Below are positions 57,165 to 64,000 of a stretch of DNA of 64,000 nucleotides, one piece after another. Source of the DNA: Hermetia illucens. Lineage: Eukaryota; Arthropoda; Insecta; Diptera; Stratiomyidae. The notes under the pieces were generated by a model, which saw only the letters and a list, made by a program, of their open reading frames with translations, was not told the origin of the DNA and made no database searches. Numbering within the stretch: position 1 is the stretch's first letter; each line of letters begins with the position of its first letter. A program made the position numbers and the translations under genes. The DNA lies in contig NC_051852.1 in NCBI RefSeq assembly GCF_905115235.1, positions 140,788,027 through 140,852,026 of the forward strand, in the 5' to 3' direction.

Positions 57165-58083
57165 GTTCGGAGGATTCGTCTCTCGAACGCGGCCAAAAGT
57201 CCGCAATTCTTTTTGCTAAGAACCCAAGTCTCCGAGGAATACATGAGGACTGGCAAGATCATAGTCTTGTACAGTAAGAGCTTTGACTCTATGGTGAGAC
57301 GTTTCGAGCGGAACAGTCTTTTTAAGCTGAAATAGGCTCTATTGGCTGACAACAACCGTGCGCGGATTTCATCATCGTAGTTGTTATCGGTTGTGACTCT
57401 CGACCCTAGATAGGAGAAATTGTCAACGGTCTCAAAGTTGTATTCTCCTATCCTTATTCTTGTTCGTGTTTGTGTTTGACCAGTGCGGTTTGATGTTGTT
57501 GGTTGATTCGTCTTCGGTGCTGACGTTGCCACCATATATTTTGTCTTGCCTTCATTGATGTGCAGCCCAAGACCTCGCTCAGAACGCCGCCTGCTCGATC
57601 TGGATGAAGGCAGTTTGTACGTCTCGGGTGGTTCTTCTCATGATGTCGATATCTTCAGCATAGGCCAGTAGTTGGGGTGCACTTAAAGAGGATCGTTACC
57701 TCTTGCATTTACCTCAGCATCACGGATCACTTTCTCAAGGGCCAGGTTAAAGAGGATGCATGATAGGGCATCCCCTTGTCGTAGACCGTTGTTGATGTCG
57801 AATTGTCTTGAGAGTGATCCTGCTGCTTTTATCTGGCCTCGCACGTTGGTCAGGTTCTGCCTAGTCAGTCTTTATCAATTTCGTCGGGATACCGAATTCT
57901 TTCATGGCCGTGTACAGTTTTACCCAGGCTATGCTATCATAGGTGGCTTTAAAGTCGATGAAAAGAGGGTCCAACTGATGTCCGTATTCCAACAGTTTTT
58001 TCATCGCTTGCCGCACAGAGAAAATCTGATATGTTGCTGATTTGTCTGGAGTGAAGCCTCTTTGGTATGGGCCAATGATGTTC
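57165..58083 (-). mobile_element. LINE (family B) 3' part, left half of a split copy
   Basis: The minus strand keeps RT palm remnants (about 58040-57700), then the thumb and following domain in one long frame at 57535-57110 (IGEYNFETVDNFSYLGSRVTTDNNYDDEIRARLLSANRAY, LLYKTMILPVLMYSSETWVLSKKN, FERRILRT). It matches 32130-33010 closely, but the C-terminal RWAGH domain of that copy is missing. The R1-like element is inserted at its right end. Confidence 0.87.
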
Positions 58084-60279
58084 TGGTTTTTTTTTTAATG
58101 GATGGAGGAGGAAATCTGAGAAAGACGCCTTCCGAGCTCGATCCAACTCCAGGAGTTTTATCTGCACCACGGCTACTGCCTCATTTACCGCCATCCAGTT
58201 TTCCTCCGACTTCAGCATCTCTTCCACCACGTTTGAGGGCTCGATGTCCGCCCCTAAGATGCTGTTCAACCTCCTTTTCTGCTGCAGAAATCTGGGACAA
58301 TGGAACATAACGTGCTCCGGGTCCTCGGGTGTAGCACCGCATTCAGGACAGTTGGGAGACTCGTCCAACTCGAAGCGATGCAAGTACTTCCTATAGCCAC
58401 CGTGTCCCGTAAGGAACTGTGTCAGGTGGTAATTCAATTCTCCGTGCTTTCGGTTGACCCATTTCTCGATACACGAGATCAATGTATGGGTCCACCGGCC
58501 CTTGTCGGAGTTATCCCATCGTTGTTGCCACTTGCCACACAACTCTCTCCTGATGGCTTTTCGGAAATCCGCATTCACCTCGGCTGGATTTGCCTTCCGT
58601 TTTTCGTAGAGCCAGTGTGCCTCGCTCGCTAGAATATCTATAGGGATCATTCCTGCGATGACACACACTGCCTCCATCGACGCCGTCCTAAATGCGCTGC
58701 ACACCCTTAGCGCAATTGGCCGGTATGCCGAACTTATCCTCTTCCGATTGACAGCGTGGTTCAACGCTCCCGTCCAGACAGGGGCCGCGTATAGCAGGAT
58801 CAACCTCACCACTCCCACGATGAGTAGCCTGCGACTATACTTCGGCCCTTCCACGTTAGACATCATCCTTGCAAGGGATGAGCTAGCATTTGCTGCCTTC
58901 TCTCGCGCATAATCCAAGTGTCCCTTGAAACTCAGCTTGGCATCGATCATCATCCCCAGGTATTTGACAACCGATTTTGAGACGACCTCACGATTACCAA
59001 CCCGGATGGTAACCGTGTTGTTCTTCCTACGGTTGGTAATGAGAACCGCCTCGTCTTTTCGTTCGCGAGGTTGGCCGTTCGTAACCATGACTTGATGCTA
59101 TGAATGACTTCATTTGCATAAAGCTCCACGTCTTCGGGATGCTTTGCAATTGCGACTACCGCCAGGTCGTCGGCAAAACCAATCAGCGTTGTCTCCTCCG
59201 GCCGCGAAGGCCAAGCACTCCGTCGTATATTATGTTCCGCAGCAGCGGTCCCAATACAGAACCTTGAGGCACATCTGCTGTCACAATGTACTCTTTCCGC
59301 CCGTCGTCCGTCTCATATCAGAGAAGTCTGTCCGAAAGGTAACTCTCGATGAGCCGAGCCAAGTAGCTAGGAACACTCAGTTTGGCCAAAGCGCCCTTAA
59401 TCCAGCCCCGGTTGGCTGAGTTAAAAGCATTTTTGACGTTCAGCGTCACCAGAGCACAGCATTTGCCCATGGCCATTGCATTTCGAGCCAATTCCACGAC
59501 CTTTGCTACTGCATCAACCGTAGAACGGGCTCGCCGAAACCCATATTGCCGCTCTGAAAGACCACCCGCAAGCTCGATGAATGGGAGCAGCCTGTTGTAT
59601 ATCACCCTCTCCAACATCTTCCCCATGGTGTCTAAGAGACAAATAGGGCGATATGAAGAGGGCACGCCGGGTGGTTTTCGGGGCTTCGGTAGCAACACCA
59701 GTTTCTGCCTCCTCCACTGGGCGGGAAACACTCCTTCCGCCATGCACGATTCGAATGTGCTTGCGAACCACCTTGGTCTGGCCTTGACCGCCACCTTCAG
59801 AGTCCTGTTCGGGATTCCGTCCAATCCCGGAGCCTTGCTGTTTCCACTACGTCTCCAGATTTCCCAAAGTTCCTCTTCGGTAACATCAGGGATCGAGAAG
59901 ACGTCCTGCTGAGCTGCCAGTTGGGGTTCTCTTTCGTCCTGCTCCTGCTGCGGGAAAAGAGCTGTAATTATTTGCAACAAGAGCCGTGGGCATGTCACTT
60001 GAGCTGATTTTCGCCCGCGGATCTTCTTCATTAGAACTTGGTAGGCTGTACCCCACGGATTCGTATTAGCCTCCATGCAGAGCTTCTGGTAGCATTCCCG
60101 TTTGCTTCTCCGAATGGCCTTCTTAAGGTTGCTTCGCAGATCCCTGTATTCCCCCTCACGCTCCTGGTGCTCCGGCCTTCCCCTTGTCCTGTGGGAAAGT
60201 CTCCTCGCTCGGAGACAAGAGAATTTCAAGGCAGCGATCTCCGTGTTCCACCAGTAGTTTGGCCTCTGGGCTTATGGAG
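58083..60279 (-). mobile_element. R1-like LINE, 5'-truncated, inserted in a family B LINE
   Basis: The 3' end is marked by a run of about 10 T on the plus strand (58085-58095), the A tail of a minus-strand element. From its 5' end the minus strand reads a WWNTEIAALKF block (about 60250), then RT in a 303-codon frame (60229-59318: NSKAPGLDGIPN, SYRPICLLDTMGKMLERVIYNRLL, GLSERQYGFRRARSTVDAV, VTLNVKNAFNSANRGWI), a FADDLAVVAIAK catalytic box near 59190-59160 in a shifted frame, and the thumb plus C-terminal knuckle (59088-58090: VVKYLGMMIDAKLSFKGHL, CPECGATPEDPEHVMFHC). Two long open frames make it the best preserved element here, so a late arrival. The endonuclease and ORF1 are absent. Confidence 0.92.
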
Positions 60280-61790
60280 CTATCTATAGATGGTACTCAG
60301 CAACGTCATACCTCTATAATTGTTGCACTGCATGATATCCCCCTTTTTATGTATGAGACAGATAATGCCTCGTTGCCAATCGTTAGGCATTGTGCCCAAC
60401 TTTGAGCATCAGTTGATGAATCACTTGGTGTAATCGGTCGCCTCCATATCTAACCCATTCAACTGTAATTCCATCGGCTCCTGGCGACTTACGATTTTTA
60501 AGCCGATGAGTTGCCCGGACTGTTTCTCCTATATTTGGTGGTGGCAGTATTTGTCCGTCGTCTTCAGTTGCGGGACCTCCAACTCGCCGATGTTCTGGTT
60601 GTTCAGTAGCTCATCAAAGTACTCAACCTATCGCTCCAATATGCCCATTCTGTCGGAAATCAGATTTCCCTCTTTGTCTCGGCAGGATGAGAATCGAGGT
60701 GTACAAAGCTTCATGCTGCTGACTTGTTGCTAAACCTTCCGCGCCTGATGCGGTTGCTCCCTGTATTTTTCTAGTTCACGGACTTGTCAGTTCTCCCAGG
60801 CTACTTTTTTTCGCTTGTGAAGTCGCTTCTCCGCTCGACGGAGTTCGTGATAAGTCTGTGCGTGTGCCCGCGTTCTTTAAGAATGCAGCATTATTCGGTA
60901 TGCGGCATTCTTCCGTTCCGTTCCTAGCTTACCTTCATTGTCAAACCAGCCGTTTGGACTTTTCTTGCTGCTGGGGCCAAATATCTTTGTGGCTGTATCA
61001 ATGATAATGTTCTTCAGGTGGTTGTGAAGATCATTTATTGATGCTTCATCTCCAGGATCTCTGTTGACTGCGGTTATCGCTGCATCCATTTCGCCCATAT
61101 AGGTTTTGCGTTGGGCTATGTTGTGAATGGCTTCAGTATTCACTCTCACCTGATTGTCAGAGGGGGTTGTAGGTGGTGTCATAATTCGAGCTCGGAGCAC
61201 TATGCCAACGAGATAGTGGTCCGAGTCTATATTGGCCTCCTATATGATCTCATGTTCATCAAGGGTGGGAGGTGGCGGCGTTCGATCAACACGTGGTCAA
61301 TTTGGTTGAAAGTGGTCCCATCAAGGAGAGGCCCACGTATGTTTGTGGATGGCTTTTCGCGCAAACCAAGTACTTCCAACAACCATTTCGTGCGATACTG
61401 CTAACTGAATAATCCGCAGTCTATGTATGCTGTCCTATGTAAGCTATGGGAGCCGACGTATCGCCTGAATATGGGCTCCGTCCCTACTTGACTGTTGAAA
61501 TCTCCAAGTATGATTTTGATATCATAGTTGGGACAGGTTTTGAGGGTCCGCTTAATTGCCTCGTAGAAGGTATCCTCCGACTCTGTTTATGTGCGGGAGG
61601 CTCGCCTTCATCCTTCTCCGTCTGCAGTTTTTCATGAAGAAAGAACTCCCACGTGGAGGTGGAGATAGGGTTTGGTAATAGAGCTGTTGGTTTTAGTTCA
61701 GCAGACGTTTCCCAGGTTTTATGCTTCATCGTGAGTGCCAATCCACGTTTCGCCCTGGGACATATATTACCCTTTGATCGATGGAAAGTA
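60280..61790 (-). mobile_element. LINE (family B) 5' part, right half of a split copy
   Basis: Picks up where 57165-58083 stops: ctatctatagatggtactcagcaacgt at 60280 is the partner of 33040-33080. The minus strand then reads back through the RT-entry region, linker (61200-60877: MLRARIMTPPTTPSDNQVRVNTEAIHNIA, DGDEAS-type block) and endonuclease (about 61340-61190), to a 5' part near 61790. About 29 bp present in the other copy are missing beside the insertion. Confidence 0.85.
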
Positions 61791-61799
61791 GCCGTTATT

Positions 61800-62420
61800 A
61801 ATGCAGCCATTGAAAACTTCTAAAAGAAATTTTAAAGAGACAGACGATGGGTAAATTTTTAATGATGAAGTCGGTAATTTCGTCAGGTCCGGCTGATTTT
61901 TTATCGTTTAGGTTGTGGGTCAAGGTAGTGAGTTGGGGAAATTTCAGAAAATGGTTCAAATCCACTGGTTTGACTGCGGTGTTCGGCGCCGAAAAGGTCA
62001 CTAATTTATTGGAATATTTAAAAGGGAAAGTTCTAAATGTCGCTTCGACAGGCCGGATTCTTTCGGGGCGGAGAGGTATTGAATTGAGCCTCAAATGATT
62101 CCGCAAGAACTTGCGCTTTTCTAGCGTCACTGCAGACATGTTCCCTGTTCTTAGTAAGAACGAAGTTTCGGGACTTGTGTCTACCCGTCAACCTGTTTAT
62201 ATTCTGAAATATATTAGACCCGGGTTTTATGTCTGCTAATTTTCGGGTTAATTCTTTATTGCGGAAATTCGTCACCATTTGCCGAATAATTGTACTCAGG
62301 AAATTAATCCGGGAAAGTAATGCTTTTAATTCTGTATTGACTTTATTTCCATATTTTTTAAAATTCCGCTTGAGGTTTCTGCGCCATATTTGTCTGACTT
62401 TCATGTGTAACATGATATCA
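61800..62420 (-). mobile_element. LINE fragment, endonuclease-RT linker and RT entry (jockey-like)
   Basis: Minus-strand frames 62413-62033 (KVRQIWRRNLKRNFKKYGNK, KPGSNIFQNINRLTGRHKSRN) and 62139-61798 (DLNHFLKFPQLTTLTHNLNDKKSAGPDEITDFIIKNLP) overlap and follow each other. The KKSAGPDEIT motif is the RT entry of jockey-superfamily LINEs. Broken and cut short at both sides. Confidence 0.75.
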
Positions 62421-62786
62421 TGGAGTAGAAAATTATATTTGAATTTATCGACTTTTATTAGCTTGGAATTTCTGCGTGTAGCAGTGTTAAGGGGGTCATC
62501 TCATGTGCCGAATCCGAGGAATCGATTTTTTTGGCATCAATTGTATCTAGATATAGTGTAGAATATACCGGCAAAGTAATTTTTTGATATTCGGAGTCGT
62601 TCGGAAATTACACTCTTAAACAGGTAAAATGTCACATGCCAGGTTTATGTCGATCGCCGTAATAAGGCGCGTATTTATCACATTCTACTTTTTAAATGCG
62701 TTTTTCTCGGAACTCATGCAGTTTGAAAATTTGCTGCCACCATAGCCCAAAAGCTATCCAGCGAAATTCTTTGAAATTTTCAGGAC
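62420..62786. other. Intergenic, nothing recognised
   Basis: AT-rich stretch between a LINE fragment and the SINE. No feature supported. Confidence 0.5.
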
Positions 62787-62799
62787 TTATTCAGAACAT

Positions 62800-63065
62800 G
62801 AGTGTCCGGATAGCTGAGTGGTGCGCAAGGCTGTCGTACGGAAGGTCGCGGTTCAAATCTCACTGGTGGCAGTGGAATTTGTATCGTGATTTGACGTCGG
62901 ATACCAGTCAACTCAGCTGTGAATGAGTACCTGAGTCAAATTAGGGTAATAATCTCGGGCGAGCGCAATGCTAACCATATTGCCTCCTAGTATACCGTTA
63001 CGGTCTTGAATGAAGGCCCTGATCCAACATGGATTGTTACGCCAACGATTATTATTATTATTATA
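62800..63065 (+). mobile_element. tRNA-derived SINE, complete, with target-site duplication
   Basis: The 5' head is tRNA-like, with a pol III A box TAGCTGAGTGG (62811-62821) and B box GGTTCAAATCT (62850-62860). A body with gataccagtcaactcagctg and ggtaataatctcgggcg follows, then an (ATT)n tail (63049-63065). TTATTCAGAACAT at 62787-62799 and TTATTCAAAACAT at 63066-63078 (12 of 13 identical) are the target-site duplication. The D-arm-like spacing suggests descent from a tRNA gene, but this is not a functional tRNA. Confidence 0.93.
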
Positions 63066-63239
63066 TTATTCAAAACATATTGCTACGGTCCGCAAACTAG
63101 GATAATTGGGATTGGGTAAAAAATCGACCTTCACACGGGATGATCCCTTTAAAATGAGCCCACTGCTCATGGTAAATATTTCCGTCTAATACATACTGAT
63201 GTGAGCTTTGTTTGGCGATTAAAGGGAGTCCTGAGTTCG

Positions 63240-63430
63240 CTATCTACTTGAGGGTGGCCCAGATCAATTGGAAAGAAACTTTCTTCCACTGTACTTGGTT
63301 CACGGGTCCCTCTGTTCTGGTCTAGCACCCAGATTTGTACAAAAGTTGACGACTTGCGGTTTCATGCAGGGCAGAGGCAATTAAGTGGATGGCGGACACA
63401 GGACTTCCTCAAATCCTTAAACAATGCTTC
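63240..63430. repeat. Arm of the 20.2-20.7 kb foldback family
   Basis: cacgggtccctctg (near 63300) and cagggcagaggcaattaag (near 63367) followed by ggacttcctcaaatcc resemble the segments at 20520-20540, 20289-20310 and 20725-20745. Ends are unclear. Confidence 0.45.
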
Positions 63431-63725
63431 GGCTTCGATTTATTAGCCTTGTTAGTTTGCAATAGTCGTGTTATTTTATAGGCACATCTCGGGAATTTTA
63501 TAACTAGAGCGGTAATTATTTGAACCTGAATTTTTAGTCACCGAGTTCGATGCAATTACCTTTGAGTGACCTAACTAAGCGCAATAGTATCTCTTTATCG
63601 GAAACTACATACAACAGACCATTACAATGTAATCACATCTAGAAACCTCTGTTTTCTCATCACAATCACAGTTTTTTTCCAAATTGATTAATTGATTGAT
63701 TTAAAAAATGCAAAATGGTGTAAAC

Positions 63726-63977
63726 TTAGCCCAAGTCTGCTGGAAGCACATTAAAATATTCAGACAAAGCCTTCCTGGAATAATGAACTGTTAATTCTCG
63801 TTCATGATGAAAAATTAACAGAAAGAAACATTTTATTTCTTTACAATCAATTTCACGTATTGATCGAGGCCTGCTTTTAATTCCCTCCAGCAAATAAAAG
63901 ACAATTTTCTCGATAATTAATTGAGTTGTGCGAAATACATCACTTTCGTGGGCCAGACTGAAAGTTGTGGAGGACAA
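63726..63977 (-). CDS. Unrecognised open stretch at the window edge
   Basis: An ATG-started frame of 83 codons (MSSTTFSLAHESDVFRTTQL... to ...YFNVLPADLG) in AT-rich DNA. No domain or signal peptide is recognised, and nothing links it to splice sites. Chance is a real possibility, since the composition is ordinary. Kept only because the window ends just upstream of it. Confidence 0.15.
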   Translation of the reverse strand: MSSTTFSLAHESDVFRTTQLIIEKIVFYLLEGIKSRPRSIREIDCKEIKCFFLLIFHHERELTVHYSRKALSEYFNVLPADLG

Positions 63978-64000
63978 AAGGAAAACAATATTTTATTGAT

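Noticed and set aside
62803-62875. Possible functional tRNA gene
   Set aside because: A and B boxes are present but acceptor stem and anticodon arm do not pair properly, and the sequence continues into a SINE body with tail and target duplication.
1-64000. CRISPR arrays, bacterial operons, rRNA
   Set aside because: No regularly spaced direct repeats other than the minisatellite, and no prokaryotic or rRNA features; spliced animal genes show this is eukaryotic DNA.

Overview
This is a repeat-rich animal genome segment, almost certainly from an insect and most likely a lower (nematoceran-type) dipteran. The case rests on short introns of about 55-125 bp in intact genes, arthropod-type retroelements (R1-like, LOA/I-like with RNase H, and BEL/Pao), a tRNA-derived SINE with an ATT tail, and an insect-type secreted GH16 beta-1,3-glucanase with intact catalytic residues. 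The species cannot be fixed from sequence alone.

Host genes, left to right. A four-exon secreted GH16 beta-1,3-glucanase (13965-15446, +) has a TATA box and two GATAAG sites upstream. Two related genes encode an N-terminal winged-helix (linker-histone-like) domain followed by a basic/acidic tail: copy A (21157-27926, +) and copy B (35895-37118, +). Their splice phases match exon by exon, so they are a local duplication, but intron 2 of copy A has grown to 5.6 kb. A two-exon ZNF277 orthologue (40836-47788, -) has its single intron packed with retroelement remains. LSM10 of the U7 snRNP (51584-52024, -) is complete. A candidate first coding exon of an unidentified gene lies at 56392-56478 (+).

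Most of the rest is decayed non-LTR retrotransposon. Family A (endonuclease + RT, RTE/CFDP2-like) lies at 1-890, 28.4, 37.3-39.2, 42.2-44.0, 48.6 and 51.0 kb. Family B (endonuclease + RT) lies at 31.6-35.0 kb and at 57.1-61.8 kb; the second copy is split by a younger R1-like LINE at 58.1-60.3 kb. LOA/I-like LINEs with a DUF4780-type ORF1 and RNase H lie at 3.2-5.5, 7.3-8.7, 10.9-12.7, 16.0-18.1, 22.2 and 49-51 kb. A third RTE-like family lies at 29.5-30.6, 45.6-46.3 and 54.7 kb, and a GC-richer module found five times may be its 5' end. A BEL/Pao fossil sits at 30.6-31.5 kb.

Other structure: a 1.1-kb, 12-bp-period pyrimidine minisatellite (22.69-23.8 kb) that keeps several frames open on both strands; two head-to-tail copies of a 0.68-kb repeat (25.1-26.5 kb); three SINE copies of two subtypes, one with a 13-bp target-site duplication; a 474-bp long-terminal-inverted-repeat element nested in a LINE with a 4-bp target duplication; and foldback sequences at 20.2-20.7 kb. 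The most novel item is the winged-helix gene pair. No genuinely new multi-gene system was seen.
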